Below are positions 1 through 5,277 of a stretch of 23,498 bases of DNA, piece after piece. The stretch lies in IMG/VR virus record IMGVR_UViG_3300036878_000022, positions 1-23,498 of that record; one strand, 5' to 3'. The stretch's first letter is position 1. Every line of letters starts with the position of its first letter. The DNA is from a virus. Under the pieces are notes generated by a model, which saw nothing but the letters and a program-made list of their open reading frames with translations, did no database searches and was not told where the DNA came from. The position numbers and the translations under genes were made by a program.

Positions 1-1
1 T

Positions 2-55
2 GTAGTTTTGACGAAGGAAGAATACGAATTGAAGATGAAAGAGATTAGGGGTTAA
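2..55 (+). CDS. 3' end of a Cys-repeat protein paralogue (partial)
   Basis: The frame from position 2 encodes 17 residues, VVLTKEEYELKMKEIRG, and then a stop at 53-55. These are identical to the C-terminus of the complete Cys-repeat protein at 307-756. This is therefore the tail of a second copy whose body lies left of the window. The cysteine ladder itself is not visible here, so calling this a full paralogue is an inference from the identical tail and identical downstream leader. Function is unknown. Confidence 0.7.
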   Translation, partial: VVLTKEEYELKMKEIRG

Positions 56-81
56 TCACTACGCCGATTAGCACAGTTTAC

Positions 82-102
82 TTAAACGGCATTGTTAAAG
101 GA
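82..102. repeat. 21-bp gene leader repeat, copy 1
   Basis: The motif TTAAACGGCATTGTTAAAGG plus one A sits just upstream of the start at 108 and ends in the ribosome-binding purine run. Identical copies occur at 275-295 and 783-803, each immediately before a different small gene. Confidence 0.85.
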
Positions 103-107
103 GGGGT

Positions 108-278
108 ATGAAAGTATCATTAACCGGATTATTAAGACGAATGGAAGGAAGGCAAGATCAAAAATTTGCCATTGAAGAATTTATTGAGAATTATAAAAAA
201 GCTAAAGGTGCATATAAAATAGGAAGATTAGATGAGCTTTGTCAATTCTTCGATTTGTATGTTACTGATTCAGATTAA
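108..278 (+). CDS. Small protein of unknown function (56 aa)
   Basis: The ATG at 108 opens a 56-codon frame ending with TAA at 276-278. It begins MKVSLTGLLRRMEGRQDQK and ends LYVTDSD. The start is supported by the purine-rich GGAGGGG a few bases upstream, within the repeated leader. The product is charged and mostly helical by composition, with an acidic C-terminus. No family was recognised. It lies between the partial Cys-repeat gene and the complete one, each gene separated by the same leader. It could be a small regulator or an anti-host factor, but nothing in the sequence decides this. Confidence 0.6.
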   Translation: MKVSLTGLLRRMEGRQDQKFAIEEFIENYKKAKGAYKIGRLDELCQFFDLYVTDSD

Positions 279-295
279 ACGGCATTGTTAAAGGA
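275..295. repeat. 21-bp gene leader repeat, copy 2
   Basis: This copy is identical to those at 82-102 and 783-803. It overlaps the stop codon of the 108-278 gene and provides the AAAGGA ribosome-binding run ahead of the ATG at 307. Confidence 0.85.
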
Positions 296-306
296 ATGGA
301 GAGAGA

Positions 307-756
307 ATGAAAACTAAAAAAGAAATCCTAAAAATGACTAAAACGGAAATCTTAAAAGAAAAATGGAATATTGCAATTAAAGAAAACTCGTACTGCTCGG
401 ACTGCTCGTCCTGCTCGGACTGCTCGTACTGCTCGTCCTGCTCGTCCTGCTCGGACTGCTCGTCCTGCTCGTACTGCTCGGACTGCTCGTTCTGCTCGGA
501 CTGCTCGTACTGCTCGTACTGCTCGGACTGCTCGTACTGCTCGGACTGCTCGTACTGCTCGTCCTGCTCGTCCTGCTCGTCCTGCTCGGACTGCTCGTTC
601 TGCTCGTACTGCTCGTACTGCTCGTTCTGCTCGGACTGCTCGTACTGCTCGTCCTGCTATGGATGTTATAAACAAAAAGGATTAAAGTATGCTATCGCTA
701 ATGTAGTTTTGACGAAGGAAGAATACGAATTGAAGATGAAAGAGATTAGGGGTTAA
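307..756 (+). CDS. Cys-Ser-X tandem-repeat protein (31-Cys ladder)
   Basis: This 149-residue protein has a short Lys-rich N-terminus (1-28). From residue 29 to 121 it has a perfect three-residue register with a cysteine at every third position, C30 to C120, 31 in all. The residue after Cys is nearly always Ser. The residue before Cys is Tyr (10), Asp (9), Ser (8), Phe (3) or Gly (1). A non-repetitive tail of about 28 residues follows (KQKGLKYAIANVV...). The start has a good AAAGGA site from the repeated leader. No family was recognised. The spacing suggests a solenoid or a metal- or disulfide-rich rod, but that is inference. The frame is confirmed by the non-repetitive ends and the ribosome site, although other frames across the repeat are also open. 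An identical tail at 2-55 shows the gene was duplicated. Confidence 0.8.
   Translation: MKTKKEILKMTKTEILKEKWNIAIKENSYCSDCSSCSDCSYCSSCSSCSDCSSCSYCSDCSFCSDCSYCSYCSDCSYCSDCSYCSSCSSCSSCSDCSFCSYCSYCSFCSDCSYCSSCYGCYKQKGLKYAIANVVLTKEEYELKMKEIRG
391..657. repeat. 9-bp coding microsatellite TGCTCG(G/T)(A/C/T)C
   Basis: The DNA unit is TGC TCG followed by GAC, TCC, TAC or TTC, repeated about 29 times. TGC TCG is invariant across the ladder, and variation is confined to the first two bases of the third codon. The array length is a multiple of three, so gain or loss of units keeps the frame. It is not a CRISPR array, since the units abut with no spacers. Confidence 0.95.
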
Positions 757-816
757 TCACTACGCCGATTAGCACAGTTTACTTAAACGGCATTGTTAAA
801 GGAGGGATATGAAAGT
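702..816. repeat. 115-bp direct repeat, copy 2
   Basis: This is the second copy of the unit at 1-115. It contains the 3' end of the complete Cys-repeat gene (307-756), the intergenic leader, and the first codons of the zinc-ribbon gene at 809. The two genes downstream of the copies share only their first three residues (MKV) and then differ. The duplication therefore stops just inside the downstream gene. Confidence 0.95.
783..803. repeat. 21-bp gene leader repeat, copy 3
   Basis: This third identical copy of the leader precedes the ATG at 809. It lies inside the 115-bp repeat. Confidence 0.85.
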
Positions 817-1033
817 CAATGTATGTGCAGAACCAAAATGTGAATGTCTTTATGAATCAGATTGCCACGCTATTGAAATGATTAAATCTCCAAGTGGTAA
901 AGAGTGGGCTATCGGCGGTACTGATACAGAAGATAGATGGAAATTTTGCCCTTGGTGTGGTGGTGGATTACCATTTGAAGCTAATGTTAATACGAAAGAC
1001 TGGAAGATTGTTAAGCTAACATCAAATTTATAA
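809..1033 (+). CDS. Small zinc-ribbon-like protein (74 aa)
   Basis: The product has an N-terminal C-x3-C-x-C cluster (CAEPKCEC) with nearby His, a central segment KSPSGKEWAIGG, and a C-terminal knuckle KFCPWCGGGL. Two Cys clusters separated by about 35 residues fit a small zinc ribbon. The FCPWCGG end recalls the CPFCGG motif of short phage and prophage Cys-rich proteins such as the Lar-like restriction-alleviation group, but the match is too short to name the family. The ribosome site GGAGGGATATG comes from the repeated leader. Zinc binding is inferred from the motif only. Confidence 0.65.
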   Translation: MKVNVCAEPKCECLYESDCHAIEMIKSPSGKEWAIGGTDTEDRWKFCPWCGGGLPFEANVNTKDWKIVKLTSNL

Positions 1034-1070
1034 CCCCATATCCCCGACAGAGGGGAAGAGAAAGAATGAA

Positions 1071-1232
1071 ATGATTAAAATACCAAGAAAAACAGTAATA
1101 GAACAAATCTTATGGGCTTTAGATTATATTGACGGCGAGTTGGTAACGTATGGGAATTTAAAACAGTTTCGCAATAGGCAAGAAGAAGCTAAAAGATGGT
1201 TAGCCGAAATATTGATTAAATATGATACTTAA
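1071..1232 (+). CDS. Small protein of unknown function (53 aa)
   Basis: The ATG at 1071 opens a 53-codon frame, MIKIPRKTVIEQILWALDYI..., with TAA at 1230-1232. A nearby ATG at 1066 gives only two codons before a stop, so 1071 is the workable start. Purine-rich GGGGAAGAGAAAG lies upstream. The sequence looks like one or two amphipathic helices (EEAKRWLAEILIKYD). No family was recognised. It fills the gap between the genes at 809 and 1263 in the same orientation and with similar spacing, which supports it being real. Confidence 0.55.
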   Translation: MIKIPRKTVIEQILWALDYIDGELVTYGNLKQFRNRQEEAKRWLAEILIKYDT

Positions 1233-1262
1233 CCCTCTCACCCAGCATGGAAAGGCGGGAAT

Positions 1263-1451
1263 ATGAAACGAGTAATATTTGACCACCCAGTATTTAAAGG
1301 AATGGATTTACAGAATAAAGGGCTTCTTATTTACGTTGGCGACAATGGCATATTCTTGGCAAAAGTAAATCGTAAGAAGGGTGAAAAGGATGTAGAAATT
1401 ACCTATAAGGAGCTTTATAAATTGTTACAGGAAGTAAAGACTAACCCCTGA
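1263..1451 (+). CDS. Small protein of unknown function (62 aa)
   Basis: The product begins MKRVIFDHPVFKGMDLQNKG and continues through a probable small beta-sheet (LLIYVGDNGIFLAKVNRKKG) to a C-terminal helix (TYKELYKLLQEVKTNP). The start is preceded by AAAGGCGGGAAT, a fair ribosome site. It is the last gene before the structured RNA at 1497-1612. No family was recognised and no function is proposed. Confidence 0.6.
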   Translation: MKRVIFDHPVFKGMDLQNKGLLIYVGDNGIFLAKVNRKKGEKDVEITYKELYKLLQEVKTNP

Positions 1452-1496
1452 ACCTTCGAGGTCGCTATAAAAACTGTTTGCAGGTCAGTAACTAAC

Positions 1497-1612
1497 AGGA
1501 CGGGGTGGCTTGTGAACGGAGAAAAGTCCTCCAATTTAGGCAGTAGGAACACAAGACTACAAGGGTAGTTGAGCAAGACCTACATTAAGTCCTCATCAAG
1601 CCACTCTGTTCT
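1497..1612 (+). ncRNA. Unassigned structured RNA closed by a 16-bp stem
   Basis: In the 199-bp gap between genes, bases 1497-1512 pair without interruption with 1597-1612. Three of the 16 pairs are G-U, which pair only in a + strand transcript, so this is probably an RNA element rather than a DNA palindrome. Inside are a GGAG/CTCC hairpin (1518-1521 with 1529-1532) and a second stem, 1533-1540 with 1579-1586 (one mismatch). That stem encloses the hairpin 1555-1560 with 1565-1570, with loop AAGG. A smaller CTGTT/AACAG hairpin lies just upstream (1474-1498). No known RNA class was recognised. It could be a free small RNA, a riboswitch-like leader for the 1651 gene or, more speculatively, a packaging-type RNA. 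Confidence 0.6.
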
Positions 1613-1650
1613 AAACGGGAGGAGATAAATAAGAAAGGATAAAATTAAAA

Positions 1651-1902
1651 ATGTTTATCCCAGATCTTAGAACAATACGTTTGATCGCTCTATTACGAAG
1701 GCTTGATGAAATCTTTTTAATAGTAGCAGAGGACAAAGCTTTGTGGAGGATAGGTAATTTTATCATGTTGGACCGGCTTCGGGTAATTGAAGAGTACCGG
1801 AAAACATATAACCAGTCAAAGGAGGAGGAAAGCAATGGCAAAGAAACAGGCAGCCCTCCGGTTAAGTGCGGGATATGTAAAGGGACCGGCAAATCAGAAT
1901 AA
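1651..1902 (+). CDS. Small protein with a single C-terminal CxxCxGxG knuckle
   Basis: This 83-residue product has a hydrophobic and basic N-terminal half (LIALLRRLDEIFLIVAEDKALW), a charged linker rich in Glu and Lys, and a C-terminal KCGICKGTGKSE. CxxCxGxG is the DnaJ-type zinc knuckle, but only one copy is present. It might bind zinc as a dimer or be a remnant. The start is taken at 1651, with AAAGGA about 12 bases upstream. A stronger GGGAGGAG at 1618-1625 is not followed by a usable start at normal spacing. Function is unknown. Confidence 0.55.
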   Translation: MFIPDLRTIRLIALLRRLDEIFLIVAEDKALWRIGNFIMLDRLRVIEEYRKTYNQSKEEESNGKETGSPPVKCGICKGTGKSE

Positions 1903-1927
1903 TTTGTCGTCGGTAAAAAAAAATAAT

Positions 1928-1956
1928 TTGACAAATATATTTTTGTGGAGTATATT
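1928..1956 (+). promoter_or_regulatory. Strong sigma70-type promoter before the replication operon
   Basis: TTGACA (1928-1933) is a perfect -35 box. It is followed after exactly 17 bases by TATATT (1951-1956), within TATATTTATA. Transcription should begin near 1963, which is also the A of an ATG. It faces the replication genes and is followed by a terminator-like hairpin and a structured leader, so it probably drives the operon at 2175-5277 under some form of early control. Confidence 0.8.
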
Positions 1957-1962
1957 TATACC

Positions 1963-2016
1963 ATGATTCGCGGGGATCGAAAAATCAATCAAAATATAAC
2001 AGCCGTGGCTAATTGA
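1963..2016 (+). CDS. Possible leaderless leader peptide (17 aa)
   Basis: ATG at 1963, seven bases past the -10 box, opens a 17-codon frame MIRGDRKINQNITAVAN ending with TGA at 2014-2016. It has no room for a ribosome site, so translation would have to be leaderless. Its last codons run through the 5' arm and loop of the terminator-like hairpin at 2001-2024, the geometry of a leader peptide controlling an attenuator. No amino acid is strikingly enriched, so a specific amino-acid sensor is not suggested. It may be chance. Confidence 0.3.
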   Translation: MIRGDRKINQNITAVAN

Positions 2017-2029
2017 TCACGGCTTTTCT
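2001..2029 (+). terminator. Terminator-like hairpin or attenuator
   Basis: AGCCGTG (2001-2007) pairs with CACGGCT (2018-2024) around a 10-base loop and is followed by TTTCT. The stem is perfect but the T run is short and broken, so termination may be partial. It lies about 40 bases after the predicted start of transcription from 1928. The product would be either a short terminated RNA or a leader that allows conditional read-through into 2175. Confidence 0.55.
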
Positions 2030-2030
2030 A

Positions 2031-2161
2031 TGCCCCAGGTTTGGCCCCGCGGCTTTATAAAAACCTTCAAGAGAGGGTTCCTGGGCAGTTTCTTTAGGGG
2101 GGTGTGGATGTAGCCCCGTAACGGGATCCGGTAAGTTCTATCTTGCCAGGCGCCCCCCCTA
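2031..2161 (+). ncRNA. GC-rich structured leader upstream of the replication gene
   Basis: This stretch has no gene and is much richer in G and C than its surroundings. The first domain has TGCCC(C)AGG (2031-2039) pairing with CCTGGGCA (2080-2087) around the hairpin 2062-2068/2073-2079 with loop AAGA. The second domain has TAGGGGGG (2095-2102) pairing with CCCCCCTA (2154-2161). It encloses hairpins CCCG-TAA-CGGG (2115-2125) and GGTAAG-TTCTAT-CTTGCC (2130-2147). The layout suggests a folded 5' leader or a small RNA. It does not fit a tRNA, since a D arm and a 7-base anticodon loop are missing. No riboswitch class was recognised. Confidence 0.5.
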
Positions 2162-2174
2162 TTTTTAGGCAACT

Positions 2175-2837
2175 ATGCACCGTGGATATATCAAAATATG
2201 GCGTAAGATCAGAGATTCTTTTATTTGGCATGATGCTGAGGCATTAAAATTATTTCTTCATCTAATCATGGAAGCCAATCACAAAGACACGGAATTTATT
2301 TTTAATAACAAAAAGATTATATTGAAGCGCGGGCAGTTAATATGTGGGAGGACGGCCCTTTCAATGGAATTGGGGATCAGTGAGAATAAAATATATCGTA
2401 TGATGTCTTTAATGCAGAATGAACAGCTAATTGAACAACAAAAAACTAACGCATTTACTTTAGTTTCAATAACTTCCTACACCGAGTACCAAGATAATGA
2501 ACAGCAAAATGAACAACCAGTAGACAGCCATCAGACAGCCAGTAGACAGCCAGTAGACACATCTAAAGAACTAATAAGAACTAAGAAGAAGAGCGAGCGC
2601 GCAAAAACAGTTTTTAAGGCACCAAGCGTTGAGGACGTGCAAAGGTACTGCATGGAACGCGGAAACTCTATTGACGCAGAGCAGTTTGTTGAGCACTATA
2701 CAACAAGCGGATGGATGCGCGGCAAAGCGAAGATACAGGACTGGAAGGCATGTGTTAGGACTTGGGAGATACGGGATCGCGTTAAGGCCAAGGATGTTCC
2801 TGCAGGAGAGGAAGTAATGGATGGGTTTAGACCATGA
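2175..2837 (+). CDS. Phage replication protein with winged-helix N-terminus (DnaD/helicase-loader-like)
   Basis: This 220-residue protein has an N-terminal domain of about 100 residues in the style of replisome-organiser proteins (GYIKIWRKIRDSFIWHDAEALKLFLHLI, then KRGQLICGRTALSMELGISE, a helix-turn-helix-like stretch). A Gln/Ser-rich linker follows (about 115-140). The C-terminal segment PSVEDVQRYCMERGNSID...WMRGKAKIQDWKACVRTWE is the short domain typical of phage DnaD- or DnaT-like helicase loaders. The likely role is origin recognition or loading of the helicase encoded next door, whose start overlaps this stop in ATGA. The start has only a weak AGG six bases upstream and lies right after the structured leader. 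That is consistent with controlled translation, though this is inference. Confidence 0.75.
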   Translation: MHRGYIKIWRKIRDSFIWHDAEALKLFLHLIMEANHKDTEFIFNNKKIILKRGQLICGRTALSMELGISENKIYRMMSLMQNEQLIEQQKTNAFTLVSITSYTEYQDNEQQNEQPVDSHQTASRQPVDTSKELIRTKKKSERAKTVFKAPSVEDVQRYCMERGNSIDAEQFVEHYTTSGWMRGKAKIQDWKACVRTWEIRDRVKAKDVPAGEEVMDGFRP

Positions 2838-3874
2838 CTGAAATGAAGCTGGCCTCAGATTGCTGGGTTGATTCTCAGATAGGTATTGATGCTATTGATC
2901 CGGCTCGGATCTGCACCTTTGGGGTATCTGTGATGGATGATGCTCTGATTGGGATATTACCAAACGACTTGATTGTGATTGGCGCGGATTCCGGGGTTGG
3001 GAAAAGCGAGATCGCTTTGGATGTGGCCATGCACAATGCCGCAGCCGGTCGCAAGGTTGCTATGTACTTCCTTGAGGGCGGAAGTGATGAGGCTATAAAC
3101 CGAATTCGCTGGAAGATGATCAAGAATAAGTATTTTAATAAAAATTGTAGTGGCGTTGACCTGGATTATGCTAAGTGGAGGATGAATAAACTTAACTCTC
3201 CGCTTATGCGCCAGCTGAATGAAGAGTGTTATGTTGAATTTAAGGATAAGGTTAAAGATAATCTGCATATTTATAGCTTTGACGAAGGCTTTACGATTGA
3301 AATGTTGATGAGTTCAATCAGTCTTTTTGAGAAGAAGGGATCTCCGGGGTATAGCCTGGATTTGCTGATCATAGATCACCTTCAATACTTTTCCTTAACT
3401 TCAGAGCAAAATCAATTCGCTGAAATGACTGAAATTTTAATGAAGGTTAAAGAGATCACAAATCATTTTAAGATCCCTGTTGTCCTGGTGTCTCATTTGC
3501 GCAAGCGCGATAAGGATCGCGGGCTGCCTGGCCAGGATGATTTCTTTGGGACCAGTAATATCTCGAAGATTTCAAGTCAATCAATAGTTATAGCTGCTCA
3601 TCCTAATAGCGCTGATGATGATTACGTAAATGGCCTCTATCCTACATTTTTTAGGTTTGTTAAGTCCCGGACTGGATTACGACCAAGCCTGGCTGCTCTT
3701 TGTAAATTTGACGTAAAGACAGGGAAATATGCAAAGGTTTATGATGTTTATAGGCTTAAAGGAGACGTCCCCTTGAAGAGCCCTCTTGCAAATAGTAAAT
3801 TACCAAAATGGGCTTTAAGGGCGGCGTTACTTAAAGAACGAATAAAATTACAGCAGGAGGGCAGCGAAAAATGA
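2834..3874 (+). CDS. Replicative DNA helicase, DnaB/SF4 RecA-like core
   Basis: This 346-residue protein has Walker A GADSGVGKS at 50-58, Walker B LDLLIIDHLQYF at about 175-186, and the following beta-strand/sensor VVLVSHLRKRDKD. The order and the HLQYF and SHLRK signatures fit the C-terminal ATPase of DnaB-type hexameric helicases. The protein starts almost directly at the ATPase domain and lacks the N-terminal primase-interacting domain of cellular DnaB (about 450 residues). This is common for phage versions. It would unwind the replication fork and probably be loaded by the product of the gene before it (ATGA overlap). No primase is seen in this window. Confidence 0.85.
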   Translation: MTEMKLASDCWVDSQIGIDAIDPARICTFGVSVMDDALIGILPNDLIVIGADSGVGKSEIALDVAMHNAAAGRKVAMYFLEGGSDEAINRIRWKMIKNKYFNKNCSGVDLDYAKWRMNKLNSPLMRQLNEECYVEFKDKVKDNLHIYSFDEGFTIEMLMSSISLFEKKGSPGYSLDLLIIDHLQYFSLTSEQNQFAEMTEILMKVKEITNHFKIPVVLVSHLRKRDKDRGLPGQDDFFGTSNISKISSQSIVIAAHPNSADDDYVNGLYPTFFRFVKSRTGLRPSLAALCKFDVKTGKYAKVYDVYRLKGDVPLKSPLANSKLPKWALRAALLKERIKLQQEGSEK

Positions 3875-4095
3875 AAAATAAAACTCCATGGATCAATGAA
3901 GCGGTAGCGGTCCTGGCCGCCAGGCTGCAAAAGATTGAGGATGCGGGTTGGCGCGAGGTTCCGAGATCCTTTCACCGTGAGCGCTACGGCTGCCGGCATT
4001 ACGAAGCGGACAAGTCCACAATAGCTGGCGCCGGCCTGACCGCGGATCAGTATGAGCAAGAGATCAGGGCTATGGCTAAAAGGAATAAATTTTGA
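3871..4095 (+). CDS. Small unknown protein in the replication operon (74 aa)
   Basis: The ATG overlaps the helicase stop in the form ATGA, indicating translational coupling. The GCAGGAGGGCAG just upstream is a strong ribosome site. The product begins MKNKTPWINEAVAVLAARLQK and is basic and helical, with HRERYGCRHYEADKST in the middle and AMAKRNKF at the end. No family was recognised. Its position right after the helicase suggests a replication accessory role, but that is context only. Confidence 0.65.
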   Translation: MKNKTPWINEAVAVLAARLQKIEDAGWREVPRSFHRERYGCRHYEADKSTIAGAGLTADQYEQEIRAMAKRNKF

Positions 4096-4172
4096 TGCAA
4101 GATCCTAAAATATATTATCCAGATTCAACGACTGGAGATCTATTTGTGGATGATATGGATGTTTTAATCTAA
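4095..4172 (+). CDS. Very small ORF (25 aa) coupled to its neighbour
   Basis: The ATG at 4095-4097 overlaps the previous stop (TGATG). The frame MQDPKIYYPDSTTGDLFVDD MDVLI ends with TAA at 4170-4172. The product is acidic and has no recognised family. The tight stop/start overlap and conserved orientation favour a real translated peptide, but at this size chance is possible. A good ribosome site (AAGGAGG) for the next gene follows the stop. Confidence 0.4.
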   Translation: MQDPKIYYPDSTTGDLFVDDMDVLI

Positions 4173-4186
4173 CCAAGGAGGATAAG

Positions 4187-4672
4187 ATGAAAAGAATCGG
4201 AATGTTCTTTGTAGTTATGTTTTTGTTGGGCGCGACCCACGGATTTGCTCAAGAGGTCCCAGCGGTCCATATGCACCGGATTGACTACGGCGATTACAGG
4301 TCCGTTACGCTGGTGACGAAGGCCTGGGATGCGCTCAAAGCCAACGATCTGCAATCGGTATTGACTTATACAAACAAGTGTATTGAGTTTTACGGGGCCC
4401 AGGCAAGCAAGATGGAGGCAAGTCTCAAGGATTACGCGACCGGTACCAATGATCAGATCTTTAAGTATTGGGCATTGAATGATGTGGGAACGTCCTATTT
4501 CATCCAGGGCGAAGCGTACCGGGCGGCCGGCATGAATAAAGAGGCGATCGCGGCTTACAAGAAAGTCATTCATGATTTTACGTATGCACAATGCTGGGAC
4601 ACGCAAGGCTTCTTCTGGAAACCGGCAGAAGGCTCCAAACCACGGATGGATTTCTTAATTACAGGCAAATAA
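4187..4672 (+). CDS. Exported TPR-like protein, probably host-derived
   Basis: This 161-residue protein has a clear signal peptide (MKRIGMFFVVMFLLGATHGFA, cleavage likely before QE) and TPR-like helices (AWDALKANDLQSVLTYTNKCIEFYG; YFIQGEAYRAAGMNKEAIAAYKKVI). It ends with a distinctive segment, DFTYAQCWDTQGFFWKPAEGSK. From memory this segment is shared by small exported TPR proteins abundant in Omnitrophota, but no search was possible. Its codon use and higher GC than the flanking small genes fit recent acquisition from a bacterium. It sits as a single-gene insert between replication genes with its own strong AAGGAGGATAAG site. It would act in the periplasm or envelope of the infected cell, so it is best seen as a cargo gene (moron). 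Confidence 0.75.
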   Translation: MKRIGMFFVVMFLLGATHGFAQEVPAVHMHRIDYGDYRSVTLVTKAWDALKANDLQSVLTYTNKCIEFYGAQASKMEASLKDYATGTNDQIFKYWALNDVGTSYFIQGEAYRAAGMNKEAIAAYKKVIHDFTYAQCWDTQGFFWKPAEGSKPRMDFLITGK

Positions 4673-5086
4673 ATGAATAAAAATGAGCTTAAAAAATTAG
4701 TAGGCCATAAACGCCATAAATATGGCGCTGTACGCGTTACTTGCAAGTTAGGCCATCAGCACCCTTCCAAGGCCGAAGCAATGCACTGTTGGGCCCTTCA
4801 GGCTAAAATAAACCATGGTACAATTCGGGATCTGGAATATGAAAAGCCTTACGATTTGATTGTTAATGGTAAAAAGGTTGGTGTTCATAAACCGGACTTT
4901 ACTTTTAAGGCTCCTACTTTTAAACTTACTTCAACAGGGCCAATGTCCGCCGTCTCACAAATAAATTGGGACAATCCTATAATTTGTGTGGACGAAGTTA
5001 AAGGCTTCCGGACAAAGGACTGGATCTTTAGATCTAAAATGTTTCAGGCCTTATACCCTGAAGTTGAATACAGAGTGGTGGAATGA
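4673..5086 (+). CDS. DUF1064-family phage nuclease
   Basis: This 137-residue protein has the DUF1064 layout. KYGAVRV comes first, then PSKAEA (E35) on the first helix and GTIRDLEYEKPYDL. HKPDFTF follows (D75), then DEVKGFRTKDW with E108 and K110. E35, D75 and E108-x-K110 form a PD-(D/E)xK-type nuclease site. Family members are phage endonucleases often found in replication or recombination clusters, where a Holliday-junction or restriction-like role has been suggested. A loop of about 20 residues (TFKLTSTGPMSAVSQINWDN) between the D and ExK strands looks longer than usual. The ATG directly follows the stop of the TPR gene. Confidence 0.75.
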   Translation: MNKNELKKLVGHKRHKYGAVRVTCKLGHQHPSKAEAMHCWALQAKINHGTIRDLEYEKPYDLIVNGKKVGVHKPDFTFKAPTFKLTSTGPMSAVSQINWDNPIICVDEVKGFRTKDWIFRSKMFQALYPEVEYRVVE

Positions 5087-5277
5087 TAACAAAACATATT
5101 GGAATGGCCAGTGAGTTTGGAGTTTATATTGATAATGATATTAAAATTTACGACGATGAAGTGATGCGTCCGGATCTCCAATTCTGTCGGCAGCGCGCCA
5201 AGCACTGTGACTTTTATGTAAACACCAGGGCCTCTCAAGCCTGGCGCATGTTTGCAGAAAGATTAAAGCCCGCTTGA
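5083..5277 (+). CDS. Small unknown protein (64 aa)
   Basis: The start overlaps the nuclease stop in ATGA. The product starts MITKHIGMASEFGVYIDNDI and ends TRASQAWRMFAERLKPA. It has a mixed beta then helical look, with two cysteines (FCRQRAKHCDF). No family was recognised. It closes the replication operon, and the next promoter's -35 box lies across its stop codon. Confidence 0.6.
   Translation: MITKHIGMASEFGVYIDNDIKIYDDEVMRPDLQFCRQRAKHCDFYVNTRASQAWRMFAERLKPA

Larger units (their letters stand above)
1..115. repeat. 115-bp direct repeat, copy 1
   Basis: Positions 1-115 match 702-816 with one visible difference (G at 106, A at 807). The unit covers the last codons of a Cys-repeat-type gene, the intergenic gap with the 21-bp leader, and the first codons (ATGAAAGT) of the next gene. 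Because position 1 is the window edge, the true repeat may extend further left. It is best read as a tandem duplication of a gene plus its leader. A terminal repeat or assembly overlap cannot be excluded. Confidence 0.95.

Noticed and set aside
1-115. Phage terminal direct repeat (genome end)
   Set aside because: The second copy is only 701 bases away inside a run of genes, which fits gene duplication better than a terminal repeat. It cannot be fully excluded without the rest of the genome.
391-657. CRISPR-like array
   Set aside because: The repeat units are 9 bp, abutting and in frame with a gene, with no spacers.
352-685. Long open frames on both strands across the Cys repeat (Arg-Ala/Thr-rich in other frames)
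   Set aside because: They exist only because the 9-bp repeat lacks stops in those frames. They have no ribosome sites, and the CSx frame alone has non-repetitive ends and a proper leader.
1518-1545. Resemblance of GGAGAAAAGTCC and TAGGCAG to the conserved P4 region of RNase P RNA
   Set aside because: The element is about 116 bases, far below RNase P size. The required complementary downstream strand is missing and most conserved regions are absent.
2097-2160. Possible tRNA closed by the G/C stem with a T-arm-like hairpin
   Set aside because: No D arm and no 7-base anticodon loop. The T-like loop has six bases and the GTTCRA core is not present.
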